A stretch of DNA of 64,000 nucleotides from Pseudanabaena sp. FACHB-1998. GTDB lineage: Bacteria > Cyanobacteriota > Cyanobacteriia > Pseudanabaenales > Pseudanabaenaceae. The stretch spans positions 16,221 to 80,220 of the forward strand of contig NZ_JACJQA010000043.1 in NCBI RefSeq assembly GCF_014696355.1, in the 5' to 3' direction. The notes beneath the pieces were generated by a model. It was given only the letters and a program-made list of their open reading frames with translations. It was not told where the DNA came from and ran no database searches. Positions within the stretch are counted from its first letter, which is position 1, and the number at the start of each line of letters is the position of its first letter. Position numbers and translations under genes: made by a program. Of this stretch, positions 54,590 through 63,790 are shown one piece after another.

Positions 54590-55027
54590 ATGAAAGTCCG
54601 TAAAAAATACCAAGCATCGAGTAATGCAGAGATAAATCTAACTGCTTTGTTAGATGTTGTATTTTCGATCTTGGCATTTTTTATCTTATTGTCAGCAGCA
54701 CTTACTATACCTAGCCGTATCGGTGTTGACCTACCAGTTATTGCGCGTGGCAATAGTAGTGGCAACTCGGGTACAAGCGATCTCAAGCAAGAAGATCTCT
54801 TTGTAATCACCCTCGATCCTTCAGGACAAATGCTAGTAAATGGAAAAGTTTTAACACCTCAGCAACTAGAGCAAGATATTCGCAAGTTTCTAGAAACTTC
54901 AGCCCAAGGTATTGTCGTCCTCAGTGCGGACAATACTAATGTGTCTTATCAACAAGTAATTAATCGTCTTGCAGAAATTAGGGCGATCGCAGGAAATCGG
55001 GTGGCGATCGCCACATCTCGCTCTTAG
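54590..55027 (+). CDS. ExbD/TolR-family protein
   Basis: 145 residues. A short cytosolic start, one membrane helix (about 18-40, LLDVVFSILAFFILLSAAL) with the essential Asp of the proton path in LLDVVF, and a periplasmic domain (about 65-145). It works with an ExbB/TolQ protein to energise TonB or TolA. No ExbB/TolQ gene is in the window, but a TonB-like protein follows 20 bp downstream. ATG start. Confidence 0.92.
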   Translation: MKVRKKYQASSNAEINLTALLDVVFSILAFFILLSAALTIPSRIGVDLPVIARGNSSGNSGTSDLKQEDLFVITLDPSGQMLVNGKVLTPQQLEQDIRKFLETSAQGIVVLSADNTNVSYQQVINRLAEIRAIAGNRVAIATSRS

Positions 55028-55047
55028 CAATAATACCCTCTGAAAAA

Positions 55048-56304
55048 ATGTTGCCGACTAAACCCAACAGCCAACTCACTGTAAGTCCAGCAGACAAATC
55101 TATGTCCAACTTTGACCATAAAGCTTTGTCAAATGCTCCTGTCAGAAAAATTGCCCATAAAGCAGTTAGTCTGCTCAAAAAGTATCCTTTCTGGGTGTTA
55201 GTGATTGGCTCATTAGGGATTCATGCGGCTTTTGCTGTCATCGCCCCAAGTCCTCTCAAGAAAGAAACCTCCAAAGAAATTCCTGTCGTGACATTACCCG
55301 TAGTTAAATTACCTAATAAGCTACAAGTAAATATAAATCCTCCCAAGCCCGATAAGTCTTTCCTAGATAGCCTATTTGTGAAGTCGTCACCCAACAAGTT
55401 AAACAGCCTAAACCTCAATAATGGACTTCCTAGCGCCTTATCAGACAGCCCTCTACGCTCCTTAGATTTTAATAATCTGGACAAATTGGATGACTTACCC
55501 CCCGTTATCACAGGGCTACCAACGGATTTTCCTCCCTTATTAAGTAACATTAAGGATTTTTCGCCACCTCAATTTGTTCAACCTCAAATTCGTAATCCAC
55601 TTCAGCAAGTATTACGCCTTGACAATAGCAATCCCAAAAACTCGAATAGCAGTAATCTTAGACCTGAGTTTCAAGGCGGCTTAAGAAACGACCTAAATAC
55701 TCCACCACCTGATAATAGACTGGCAAGAAATACTAGCTCTGAGCCAAAAACTCCACCGCGCAACAATCCACCTATTTTCAAATCGTCGCAATCTCCTCAA
55801 AATTCACAGCCTTCCCCAAATACATCACCACCTCCCAGCCCTCCCAGCAGCCCATCGCCCTCTACTCCATCCCCAACCGCCGTAACACCTTCTAGTACTG
55901 ATAGATCGGGGCTCAGCTTGCTGGATTTTTTAGCAACTGATAAACGAATTAGAAATTTACGTGATAGAAACCTATTAAAGGAGACTCTATTAGCTCCTGA
56001 AGATGCGCTAATCTCTAATCCTGAACTATATAGAGAGAAGGGCGTAGCATGGATTCCTCCCAAGGTAACCAATGTTAAGGGCAAGACAGGTACGATCATT
56101 TACTATTGGATTGTTTCTCCCTATGGAGAAATTCAACTAGCTGGCTATGCTAATGGCAATAAAGATTTAGTTGACCTTGATTCAGAGCTAGTTAATATCG
56201 TGCTTGACACAGTAAAAGACTACAAGTTTCAACCTATTGATAATCCTCAAAATGGAATATACCGCCTTGTAACAGCTAAGTACGTCTTTCCATATAGATA
56301 CTAA
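55048..56304 (+). CDS. TonB-like, proline-rich envelope protein
   Basis: 418 residues. One membrane helix at about 49-66 (FWVLVIGSLGIHAAFAVIA), a long Pro/Asn/Ser-rich spacer (about 85-290) and a compact C-terminal domain (about 325-418, GTIIYYWIVSPYGEIQLAGY). The architecture and the neighbouring exbD fit an energy transducer that spans the periplasm. The C-terminal domain is only weakly TonB-like by eye, so it may be a cyanobacterial variant. ATG start. Confidence 0.78.
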   Translation: MLPTKPNSQLTVSPADKSMSNFDHKALSNAPVRKIAHKAVSLLKKYPFWVLVIGSLGIHAAFAVIAPSPLKKETSKEIPVVTLPVVKLPNKLQVNINPPKPDKSFLDSLFVKSSPNKLNSLNLNNGLPSALSDSPLRSLDFNNLDKLDDLPPVITGLPTDFPPLLSNIKDFSPPQFVQPQIRNPLQQVLRLDNSNPKNSNSSNLRPEFQGGLRNDLNTPPPDNRLARNTSSEPKTPPRNNPPIFKSSQSPQNSQPSPNTSPPPSPPSSPSPSTPSPTAVTPSSTDRSGLSLLDFLATDKRIRNLRDRNLLKETLLAPEDALISNPELYREKGVAWIPPKVTNVKGKTGTIIYYWIVSPYGEIQLAGYANGNKDLVDLDSELVNIVLDTVKDYKFQPIDNPQNGIYRLVTAKYVFPYRY

Positions 56305-56333
56305 AAATCAAGCTCCTGAGTCCTTGATTTTTT
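56304..56333 (+). terminator. Intrinsic terminator after the TonB-like gene
   Basis: AAAATCAAG and complement around CTCCTGAGTC, followed by T6. Confidence 0.7.
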
Positions 56334-56345
56334 GGGTTTTTAGCG

Positions 56346-56380
56346 AGATAAGTGGCAGCGCTTCGCGCCGCCACTTATCT
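56346..56380. repeat. 15-bp hairpin, centre CTTCG
   Basis: AGATAAGTGGCAGCG with one mismatch to its complement. A GC-rich core of the common type. Confidence 0.75.
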
Positions 56381-56407
56381 TTTTGGGCTACCTATCACTT
56401 CCCACCC

Positions 56408-56440
56408 AAGGATTAGCGTTGCAACGCAACGCTAATCCTT
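56408..56440. repeat. Perfect 15-bp hairpin, AAC loop
   Basis: AAGGATTAGCGTTGC and complement. An outer pair CACTTCCCA (about 56396) and TGGGAAGTG (about 56465) could enclose it. Confidence 0.7.
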
Positions 56441-57322
56441 GATTTTTAATGTCTATTTTTATACTGGGAAGTGAGTAGTAAGAACTGAATTAATTTATTA
56501 AATTTCAGGAATCTAGGTAATTGCTAAAAATCAAAAATTGCCAACTTAACTTTTTGGAATTTAAAAATAATTTCCCCAGACATCAGTAACTCAGTAGGTA
56601 TATCTAAAAAATATTCATCCCATCCAATAACTACACTAAATGGATTAAGCTCTCGGCGTTATCCAAAAACTCTTGAGCAAACTAATTGACTATATTGATC
56701 AGGATAAGATGTACGAACCAAAATTTATATCAAAAGCCCCTAACCTACTCTAATAGGTTGATTATGCCTAGCTACTTACTAAGATAGATATTCCAAAATC
56801 TTTGCCGAAATTAGCTTAAGTATCGGGAAAAGATCATAGATATTTTTGGACAACCATAAGTCTGTCTATATATTTTAACAATCTGGGTCAGTAATAAAAT
56901 CAATAAATCACCTATATGGGTGAAGAAATCTGTCTTTAATTACTGTGAAATTTTGACAATTAAATTATTTTGGTTAAGTAGATAAAGGCTATTAAAATAA
57001 TTGTCATTTGAAGAGATGTCAATAAATTTTTAATCACAGATAAGCTTTAGTAAAGGCTTTCCCATGTATTATCCACTTTCCAAATATCAGTTACTATATA
57101 AATGGGGGGACAAAGTGACTTTTATATAAGGAGTTTCAAAAGTTTCCATGTAGCTTCAAAATTATTTCTAGAATTTATGCAATCTTTTGTCAAATATGTT
57201 TAAAAATGTACGAGAATAGGTAAGTTATTCTAAGTGGATAAAATTCCATTATATTTGTAAGACTTTTCCTAGCTTCAGAGAAAAGCTTGCAATCTAAAAA
57301 CCTTGAAATTCCTGATAATACT

Positions 57323-57715
57323 ATGACAGACAATGTAAATGCTCCTTTAACGGGAAAAGCTCTACTTCAAAGAGCTAAAGAGCTAAACAATTTACCTAAG
57401 CGTGAACAAGCAAAGAAATGCGGTTATTTCACTCGTGGTAAAGATGGTGTAGATCGAGTTAATTTGACCGAATTTTATGAGGCAGTCCTTGCTGCTAGAG
57501 GCTTTGCTATTAATCCCGAGCAGAATAAAGATGGTCGTGGTCGTGAACCAACTTTTCGCGTTAGTGTCCATAAAAATGGTCAGATTGTGATTGGTTCCAC
57601 CTACACCAGATCTATGGGCTTAAATGAGGGTGATGAATTTGAAATTAAGCTGGGATATAAGCACATTCATTTGATTCAGCTATCTAGCGATCAAGCTGAT
57701 GACGGAGATGAATAG
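57323..57715 (+). CDS. cyAbrB-type transcriptional regulator
   Basis: About 130 residues. The N-terminal LTGKALLQRAKEL and the RGKDGVDRVNLTEFYEAVLAARG stretch are typical of the cyanobacterial AbrB family, and a C-terminal AbrB DNA-binding domain (about 80-120, GQIVIGSTYTRSMGLNEGDE) follows. In other cyanobacteria these proteins repress nitrogen and carbon genes. I place the start at ATG 57323 rather than a TTG at 57287. The 1-kb upstream spacer is unusually long. Confidence 0.92.
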   Translation: MTDNVNAPLTGKALLQRAKELNNLPKREQAKKCGYFTRGKDGVDRVNLTEFYEAVLAARGFAINPEQNKDGRGREPTFRVSVHKNGQIVIGSTYTRSMGLNEGDEFEIKLGYKHIHLIQLSSDQADDGDE

Positions 57716-57931
57716 GTAAAAATTTAAGATTACATAATGTCTAAGTTGGGGAGGTGTAAATTATTTTTTACAGGAAAAATATAAGTTTTTCGCTCCTTAC
57801 CAAGGACATTTTTTTAATCATGATAGTTTTAAGCGAGAAGATTAATACTGCTTTCGGAGTAAGTGTTTGATTTTCTCGCTATTTTCTTGCTTTGATTTTC
57901 AAATTGATTTTGATTTTTAGGTTCTCAGGGT

Positions 57932-58726
57932 ATGCAATTAGTAGATACACATGTCCATATCAACTTCAAGGACTTTCAAGAAGATCTTGGTGCAGTACGC
58001 GATCGCTGGCTAAATAACGGCGTAAATCGACTCGTCCATTCTTGTGTGAGTCCCGATGAGTTTGGTCAGATTCAAGTGATCGCCGATCAGTTCCCCGAAG
58101 TTAGTTTTGCGGTGGGGCTACATCCTTTAGATAAAGACTTGAATGGGACGGGCTGGAATCCTGAAGTTGGCGATCGCATTAAGGCTTTAGCTAGTAGCGA
58201 TCGGCGAGTAGTGGCAATTGGTGAGACGGGGTTAGATTTTTTTAAGTCGGATAGTAAAGATGCTCAAATTGAAGCTTTTAAATCTCAATTACGCACGGCG
58301 CGATCGCTAAATTTGCCCGTAATTATTCATTCCCGTGAGGCGGCGACGACGACTCGCGAAGTTTTGCTAGAAATTAATGCCGAATCTCCGACCGAGCCAA
58401 TTCGGGGAGTCATGCATTGCTGGGCTGGTAATCCTGAGGAGACACAGTGGTTTGTGGATTTAGGAATGTACATCAGCTTTAGTGGTGTGGTCACTTTTAA
58501 AAATGCCCATGATTTGCATGAATCAGCCAAAATCGTTCCTAGCGATCGCATTTTAGTGGAGACTGATTGTCCTTTTTTAGCGCCTGTACCAAAACGAGGC
58601 AAACGCAATGAACCAGCTTATGTGCTGCATGTGGCGGAGAATGTGGCAAAACTGCGGGGTGTCGATCTAGAGACTTTTGCCGCGCAAACTACGGATAATG
58701 CATTTAAGCTTTTTGCCCTGTCCTAG
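57932..58726 (+). CDS. TatD-family metal-dependent hydrolase
   Basis: 264 residues, a TIM-barrel amidohydrolase-fold phosphodiesterase/nuclease. DTHVHINF (metal-binding His pair), GETGLDFF (Glu ligand), [13 protein letters not shown] and [10 protein letters not shown] (Asp) are all present. Family members are 3'-5' DNA exonucleases or of unknown physiological role. ATG start. A strong hairpin separates it from the cysteine desulfurase downstream. Confidence 0.95.
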   Translation: MQLVDTHVHINFKDFQEDLGAVRDRWLNNGVNRLVHSCVSPDEFGQIQVIADQFPEVSFAVGLHPLDKDLNGTGWNPEVGDRIKALASSDRRVVAIGETGLDFFKSDSKDAQIEAFKSQLRTARSLNLPVIIHSREAATTTREVLLEINAESPTEPIRGVMHCWAGNPEETQWFVDLGMYISFSGVVTFKNAHDLHESAKIVPSDRILVETDCPFLAPVPKRGKRNEPAYVLHVAENVAKLRGVDLETFAAQTTDNAFKLFALS

Positions 58727-58734
58727 CAAATCAC

Positions 58735-58793
58735 AACAAAATCCCAAAGAGAGTTGCGGCACTTCGCGCCGCAACTCTCTTTGGGATTTTGTT
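58735..58793 (+). terminator. Perfect 26-bp hairpin, centre ACTTCGC
   Basis: AACAAAATCCCAAAGAGAG plus TTGCGGC and complement, 8 bases after the tatD-type stop. Confidence 0.85.
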
Positions 58794-58830
58794 GGCGTTG
58801 AGATTAGATTACTTGCGATAAAATTAATTC

Positions 58831-59967
58831 ATGCAGATATACCTAGATCATGGCGCTACTTCCCCCACCCGCTCTGAAGTCATTGACTTAATGACCGAAG
58901 TGATGCGATCGCAATGGGGAAATCCTTCCAGCTTGCATTGGTGGGGTGAACGTTCGACAATGGTGATTGAGCGATCGCGTTTACAGGTCGCAAGCCTACT
59001 AAATGCCGATCCTGAAGGTGTGATTTTCACCTCTGGAGGCACAGAGTCGGACAATATGGTGTTGATGGGTATGGCGCGACAATATCAAACACCACAGCAC
59101 ATGATCATTTCATCGGTGGAACATTCAGCGATCCGCTTGCCCGCCTTATTTCTCGAGCAGCGTGGTTGGGAAATCACCTATTTACCTGTGGATCGCTATG
59201 GTCAAGTTTCACCACAGGATTTAGCGCGATCGCTACGTCCTAATACAGTTCTTGTATCTATCATCACGGCTCAAAATGAAGTGGGGACAATTCAGCCGAT
59301 AGATAAACTAGGTCAAATTTGCCGCAATGCTAATGTGCTGTTTCACACGGATGCTGTGCAAGCGATCGGGAAGATTCCCTTGGATATGCAAGCTTTACCC
59401 ATCGATCTTCTATCCCTATCTGCTCATAAGTTTTATGGAATGCAGGGGATTGGAGCGCTCTATATTAATCCTCTGACTCATAAAAAACGAAATATTGTTC
59501 CTTTAATCCAAGGTGGTGGTCAAGAAAGAAGTTATCGTTCAGGGACACAGGCGGTTGCGGCGATCGCAGGTCTGGGCTTAGCGGCGGAGCTAGCGGAAAA
59601 GGAACTCACTCAGGAATCTAGCCGACTCTCGCAATTGCGCGATCGCCTTTATCAGTTATTAGGGGATATGAGCGATCTTGTCCCTACGGGAATGATGGGT
59701 AGCGATCGCCTGCCGCATCATCTCAGCTTTTATCACAAACATCTTGATGGGCGCAAAATTGTCCGCGAGATGAACTTTGCGGGTATTGCGATTAGTTCGG
59801 GTTCAGCCTGTAGTAGTGGGGCGATCGAGCCAAGCTCAGTTTTGTTAGCAATGGGTTATTCCGAATCGGAAGCTAAAAATAGCATTCGTCTTACCCTTGG
59901 CAAATCCACCACTCCCGAAGATGTGGAATGGACATCGTTAGTTATGCATCAAATCCTTAAGCCATAA
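58831..59967 (+). CDS. Cysteine desulfurase (NifS/IscS-like)
   Basis: PLP enzyme that releases sulfur from cysteine for Fe-S clusters and thiolation. 378 residues. It starts MQIYLDHGATSP, the family hallmark. The PLP Lys200 is in SAHKFYGMQG and the catalytic Cys327 in SGSACSSG, in a long, flexible loop, so this is a group I (NifS/IscS) rather than SufS-type enzyme. No iscU or iscR nearby. ATG start. Confidence 0.95.
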   Translation: MQIYLDHGATSPTRSEVIDLMTEVMRSQWGNPSSLHWWGERSTMVIERSRLQVASLLNADPEGVIFTSGGTESDNMVLMGMARQYQTPQHMIISSVEHSAIRLPALFLEQRGWEITYLPVDRYGQVSPQDLARSLRPNTVLVSIITAQNEVGTIQPIDKLGQICRNANVLFHTDAVQAIGKIPLDMQALPIDLLSLSAHKFYGMQGIGALYINPLTHKKRNIVPLIQGGGQERSYRSGTQAVAAIAGLGLAAELAEKELTQESSRLSQLRDRLYQLLGDMSDLVPTGMMGSDRLPHHLSFYHKHLDGRKIVREMNFAGIAISSGSACSSGAIEPSSVLLAMGYSESEAKNSIRLTLGKSTTPEDVEWTSLVMHQILKP

Positions 59968-59982
59968 GGTTTCCCAAATTTA

Positions 59983-60041
59983 ATAAAGAACAGATTTTGG
60001 ATGGCGCGGCTTCGCCGCACCATCCAAAATCTGTTCTTTAT
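59983..60041. terminator. 28-bp hairpin, TTC loop
   Basis: Starts ATAAAGAACAGATTTTGG, one mismatch, core CGGC-TTC-GCCG. Between the convergent cysteine desulfurase and universal stress genes. Confidence 0.85.
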
Positions 60042-60062
60042 CTTACGGTGGTGACGACAAAT

Positions 60063-60452
60063 TTAAGGAACTATCAAAACTGGACAAGGTGAAAGATTGA
60101 TCACCTTTTGGCTAACACTGCTACCGTCGGGATGTTCATCGGTTAGGCTCATTCCCCTCGAACCCATCACAATTAAATCGGCGTTAATTTCATCCGCAAA
60201 GTCACAAATCACAAAGGCAGCCTTACCTTCCAAAATTTGGGATTTGACGGAAATACCTACTTCCACAAAATAAGATTCTATTTCGCTAATAAAATCTTGA
60301 GAAGCTTGGCGATCGCTATCGGTAGCATCAGCCTCAGTAACTGAAAGCACATAGAGCGCAGCCTGATACTTTTGGGCAATGTCGATGACTATAGATACAG
60401 CTTGGCGGGTTTCTTGACTTCTGTTTAAAGGAAATAAAACAGTTTTAAACAT
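60063..60452 (-). CDS. Universal stress protein, UspA family
   Basis: 129 residues, a single Usp domain. The ATP-binding pattern G-2x-G-9x-G-S is visible in VMGSRGMSLTDEHPDGSS, so it is probably an ATP-binding Usp. The exact role is unknown, generally stress survival. ATG start. It is convergent with the cysteine desulfurase gene. Confidence 0.92.
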   Translation of the reverse strand: MFKTVLFPLNRSQETRQAVSIVIDIAQKYQAALYVLSVTEADATDSDRQASQDFISEIESYFVEVGISVKSQILEGKAAFVICDFADEINADLIVMGSRGMSLTDEHPDGSSVSQKVINLSPCPVLIVP

Positions 60453-60591
60453 AAATTCCTACCTAACACTGCAATTCGGATAATAGATTTTGAATTTAAG
60501 AGTTTTGTCTCTCTTTATTTCATTTTAGTAATCAAGAGCCTCGAAAGATTTAAATTTCTTAATTTTTAACATGTCTCACCATTGCCTTGCC

Positions 60592-60644
60592 CTAAAACCC
60601 CAGAGAATGGCGGTGCTTTACGCCGCCATTCTCTGGGGTTTTAG
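60592..60644. repeat. Perfect 22-bp inverted repeat, 9-nt centre
   Basis: CTAAAACCCCAGAGAATGGC plus GG and complement around TGCTTTACG. Confidence 0.8.
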
Positions 60645-60674
60645 CCAGCAGTTGTTAATCAAAAGCCCCCACAA

Positions 60675-60722
60675 GAAAAATTTTAAAATCTTTACGAAGC
60701 AACGCTTTTAAAATTTTTCTTG
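60675..60722. repeat. Outer-arm-only inverted repeat
   Basis: CAAGAAAAATTTTAAAA and complement, but the 14-16 central bases no longer pair well. It looks like a decayed relative of the hairpin at 34190, which shares AAAAATTTTAAAA. Confidence 0.6.
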
Positions 60723-60794
60723 ATTCAGGTTTGATCGCAAAGCGCCGTAAGTTTGGGATTGTTATAGCGTAGCTAAGTGAAATTAAATATAAAA

Positions 60795-60850
60795 CCCCAA
60801 AACCTGTGGCGCACCCACAGCGTGCGCCACGGGCTTTGGTTCTGGGTTTT
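60795..60850. repeat. Imperfect hairpin with GTGGCGCAC core
   Basis: AAAACCC, GTGGCGCA and their complements are conserved with several mismatches around CCCACAGCG. Confidence 0.55.
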
Positions 60851-60948
60851 TAATTGTGTTTAGCTACTTAGCGATCGCCAAAATGCTTAGATACAAATAT
60901 GATCACAAAATATGATCAGAAATTTAGCTATTGAGTGAGATTAAATCT

Positions 60949-61185
60949 ATGTCCCAAGAATTAAACTCTAATCCTGAGAATGGGCAAACTATTGACCAGC
61001 AAACTTTAGAAACAACTCCAACAGAAAAAATTACCCTCTGGGGAGAGATCATTAAGGGATGGTATTGGGTGGTATTTGTTTGGAAAATGATGGGTAGTTT
61101 TAATGGTATCCGCTCATTGTTAAGTTCTATAAAGCGAACAGTCATTATGCTTATTAAGCGTCTGTTAATTCAATTGCAATCTTAA
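60949..61185 (+). CDS. Small protein, unknown
   Basis: 78 residues from ATG 60949 (a TTG lies six codons upstream). The first 30 residues are polar and probably disordered. Then comes a hydrophobic segment (WGEIIKGWYWVVFVWKMMG) and a basic amphipathic helix (RSLLSSIKRTVIMLIKRLLI), so it is probably membrane-associated. Not recognised. Its base composition and frame are plausible, but it lies in a repeat-rich stretch, so it may not be conserved. Confidence 0.45.
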   Translation: MSQELNSNPENGQTIDQQTLETTPTEKITLWGEIIKGWYWVVFVWKMMGSFNGIRSLLSSIKRTVIMLIKRLLIQLQS

Positions 61186-61243
61186 ATATCCCGAAAATTT
61201 ACTTAAAAATTTATAACTAGGTGGAGCTAAAGTCTCTAGGCAT

Positions 61244-61292
61244 AATTAATAATCTAGGGCGCACGCGTAGCGTGCGCCCTAGATTATTAATT
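61244..61292. repeat. Perfect 23-bp hairpin, GTA loop
   Basis: AATTAATAATCTAGGGCGC plus ACGC and complement around GTA. Confidence 0.8.
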
Positions 61293-61344
61293 GCGATCAG
61301 CAAATAAAAGCGATGCCAAGTAGCTAGGCATAATTAATTACAAA

Positions 61345-61395
61345 CCAAAACCTGTAAAGTTGCGCTCCTACGAGGCGCAACTTTACGGGTTTTGG
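61345..61395. repeat. 21-bp hairpin, 9-nt centre
   Basis: CCAAAACCTGTAAAGTTGC plus GC with one mismatch to its complement, around TCCTACGAG. Confidence 0.75.
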
Positions 61396-61560
61396 TAATT
61401 TATTTTGCACAAGCAAGTAGGGCTCGCCTTTGGTATTTATGGAATGTAGCAATCTCGGTTAGATTAAGCCAAAACTAAAGAAACGGCAGACCCTACTACA
61501 TCAGTGCTAACATTGCGAGATATATAACGAGAAAAAAGTCAAAACGGAAGAAGATTATAG

Positions 61561-63705
61561 ATGGATGCCGTAACGAAAACCATCCCTTTTTATGGCAGGG
61601 AAATTAAATTAAGAATTGGCACATTTGCCCCTCAAGCTGGCGGCTCAGTATTAGTCCAGTGCGGGGAAACCGCAATTTTAGTGACAGCGACCAGAGGTCC
61701 TGCGCGTGACGGCGTAGATTTTGTTCCACTCCTTGTCGATTACGAAGAGCGCTTGTATGCAGCAGGGCGCATCCCCGGAGGATTCTTGCGCCGTGAAGGT
61801 AGACCGCCTGAAAAAGCTACCCTAATTTGCCGCTTAATCGATCGCCCCATGCGTCCTTTGTTTCCCAACTGGTTACGCGATGATGTGCAGATCGTTGCGA
61901 CTACGATGGCGATCGACGATAAAGTTCCACCCGATGTTTTAGCCGTTACAGGTGCATCGATCGCTGCTCAAATTGCGGGACTCCCTTTTATGGGACCTAT
62001 GGCGGGCGTGCGTGTCGGTTTAGTGGGTGATGAATTTATCATCAACCCCACCTATGCAGAAATCGAAGCGGGAGATCTTGATCTAGTCGTGGCTGGAACT
62101 GCGGAAGGGATCATCATGGTAGAAGCTGGGGCTAACCAGTTACCAGAATCAGACATGATCGAAGCGATCGATTTTGGCTATGAAGCTGTTCAAGAACTAA
62201 TCAAAGCTCAGTTAGAACTGATTAAAGAGTTAGGGATTGCGCCGCCAGATCTTACTGCTCCTGAGACCGATCCAACGCTCGAAAACTTTATTAGCGATAC
62301 AGTCAAAGCTAAAGTCGCGCAGGTGGTGGCAAGTTGCCAAAAGGATCGCAGTCTCCGTGATGCGGCTCTTGATGAAATTAAAGCTGAGCTTTTAGAAGCG
62401 ATCGCCGCTTTGCCCGACGAAGATCCAGTTAAGCTAGCTGCCGATAAAAAGGTAGTAAGTGCCACTTATAAGGAAATCACCAAAAAGCTGATGCGAGCGC
62501 AGGTCATTGAGCAAAGTGTCCGCATTGATGGACGTAAGCTCAATGAAGTCCGCCCCATCTGGACAGAAGTGAGCGTATTGCCTCGCGTTCATGGCAGTGG
62601 TTTATTCAATCGTGGCTTAACCCAAGTCCTCTCGATCGTTACCCTTGGCACACCCGGAGATGCACAGGAGTTAGACGATCTCCATCCTGATGCCAAGAAA
62701 CGCTACATGCACCATTACAACTTCCCGCCCTACTCCGTCGGTGAAGCAAAACCCATGCGATCGCCTGGTCGCCGCGAAATCGGTCATGGAGCCTTAGCTG
62801 AAAGAGCGATCGAGCCAGTCCTTCCCCCCAAAGATAAATTTCCCTACATCCTCCGTGTTGTATCAGAAGTCTTATCCTCTAACGGTTCGACTTCAATGGG
62901 GTCTGTTTGCGGCTCGACCCTTGCCCTCATGGATGCAGGTGTACCCATCTCCAAACCCGTTAGCGGCGTAGCGATGGGCTTGATCAAGGAAGGTGATGAA
63001 GTACGAATTCTCACGGATATTCAAGGTATTGAAGACTTCCTTGGCGATATGGACTTCAAAGTAGCAGGCACAGATACAGGTATCACCGCCCTGCAAATGG
63101 ATATGAAGATTACCAGTATTTCCATGGATACGGTGCGCGAGGCGATTACCCAAGCCAAAACGGGTCGCGCCCATATCATGGAAAAGATGCTGGAAATTCT
63201 GCCTGAGCCAAGACCGCAGCTATCACCCTATGCCCCACGTCTACTGACAATTCGCATCGATCCTGAGCAAATCGGCATGATTATTGGACCAGGTGGTAAA
63301 AACATCAAGGGCATCACTGAAGAGACGGGAGCCAAGATCGATATCGAAGATGACGGTACGGTGATGATTTCGTCCATGAGTGGCGAAGGTGCGCTCAAAG
63401 CTAAGCGTATCATTGAAAACATGACCCGTCGTGTCGGATCTGGTGACGTTTATCTAGGTAGAGTTACTCGCATTATTCCCATCGGCGCATTTGTAGAATT
63501 CTTACCTGGAAAGGAAGGAATGGTGCATATTTCGCAATTGGCGGAAGGTCGTGTAGGCAAAGTGGAAGATGAAGTTGCTGTTGGCGACGAAGTGTTAATT
63601 AAGATCCGCGAAATTGATAATCGTGGACGCTTTAACCTAACTCGTCTAGGCATTCATCCCGATGAAGCCGCCGCCGCTAGAACTGCTGCCGCCGCTAACA
63701 CCTAA
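61561..63705 (+). CDS. pnp: Polynucleotide phosphorylase
   Basis: 3'-5' phosphorolytic exoribonuclease and, in cyanobacteria, also the RNA-tailing enzyme. 714 residues: RNase PH domain 1 (about 5-145), helical domain, RNase PH domain 2 (about 320-540, with [21 protein letters not shown]), KH (about 555-615, [19 protein letters not shown]) and S1 (about 625-695, [20 protein letters not shown]). The catalytic Asp pair in the second PH domain ([12 protein letters not shown]) is intact. ATG start. It would meet the long hairpins of this genome as obstacles, which may matter for mRNA stability. Confidence 0.98.
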   Translation: MDAVTKTIPFYGREIKLRIGTFAPQAGGSVLVQCGETAILVTATRGPARDGVDFVPLLVDYEERLYAAGRIPGGFLRREGRPPEKATLICRLIDRPMRPLFPNWLRDDVQIVATTMAIDDKVPPDVLAVTGASIAAQIAGLPFMGPMAGVRVGLVGDEFIINPTYAEIEAGDLDLVVAGTAEGIIMVEAGANQLPESDMIEAIDFGYEAVQELIKAQLELIKELGIAPPDLTAPETDPTLENFISDTVKAKVAQVVASCQKDRSLRDAALDEIKAELLEAIAALPDEDPVKLAADKKVVSATYKEITKKLMRAQVIEQSVRIDGRKLNEVRPIWTEVSVLPRVHGSGLFNRGLTQVLSIVTLGTPGDAQELDDLHPDAKKRYMHHYNFPPYSVGEAKPMRSPGRREIGHGALAERAIEPVLPPKDKFPYILRVVSEVLSSNGSTSMGSVCGSTLALMDAGVPISKPVSGVAMGLIKEGDEVRILTDIQGIEDFLGDMDFKVAGTDTGITALQMDMKITSISMDTVREAITQAKTGRAHIMEKMLEILPEPRPQLSPYAPRLLTIRIDPEQIGMIIGPGGKNIKGITEETGAKIDIEDDGTVMISSMSGEGALKAKRIIENMTRRVGSGDVYLGRVTRIIPIGAFVEFLPGKEGMVHISQLAEGRVGKVEDEVAVGDEVLIKIREIDNRGRFNLTRLGIHPDEAAAARTAAAANT

Positions 63706-63746
63706 AAAATAAAGGCTCGCTTTGCGAGCGAGCCTCTATTTTTTAG
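63702..63746 (+). terminator. 19-bp hairpin including the pnp stop
   Basis: CTAAAAAATAAAGGCTCGC holds the TAA of pnp; the right arm matches with one mismatch after TTTGCGA. Confidence 0.75.
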
Positions 63747-63790
63747 CCCAAAGAGTGCGCTAGCGCATCCTACGTTTAATTCAAACAACT

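Larger units (their letters stand above)
56305..57322. other. 1-kb non-coding spacer upstream of cyAbrB
   Basis: The first 150 bp hold three hairpins. From 56460 on the sequence is AT-rich with stops in all frames. On the minus strand a 38-codon stop-free run ends at about 56523 (SVVIGWDEYFLDIPTELLMS and on), possibly a gene relic. A 21-codon ORF at 57063 (+) is too short to claim. A long leader or several promoters for cyAbrB is the simplest reading. Confidence 0.55.
60453..60948. other. 496-bp spacer with three inverted repeats
   Basis: Holds hairpins at 60592-60644, 60675-60722 and 60795-60850 plus module A at about 60726. Flanks GTAGCTAAGTG (about 60771) and its rough mirror TAGCTACTTAGC (about 60860) surround the third hairpin, so this may be another composite element. 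No ORF. Confidence 0.6.
61186..61560. other. 375-bp pnp upstream spacer with two composite repeats
   Basis: Two hairpins (61244-61292, 61345-61395), each preceded by a direct copy of CTAGGCATAATTAAT (61237 and 61324). The pnp promoter and leader must lie in the last 160 bp. In many bacteria pnp autoregulates through a leader hairpin; none is clear within the last 100 bases. Confidence 0.6.

Noticed and set aside
57063..57128. Short ORF beginning MYYPLSKYQLLYKW
   Set aside because: Only 21 codons in AT-rich sequence without a ribosome-binding site; chance is likely.
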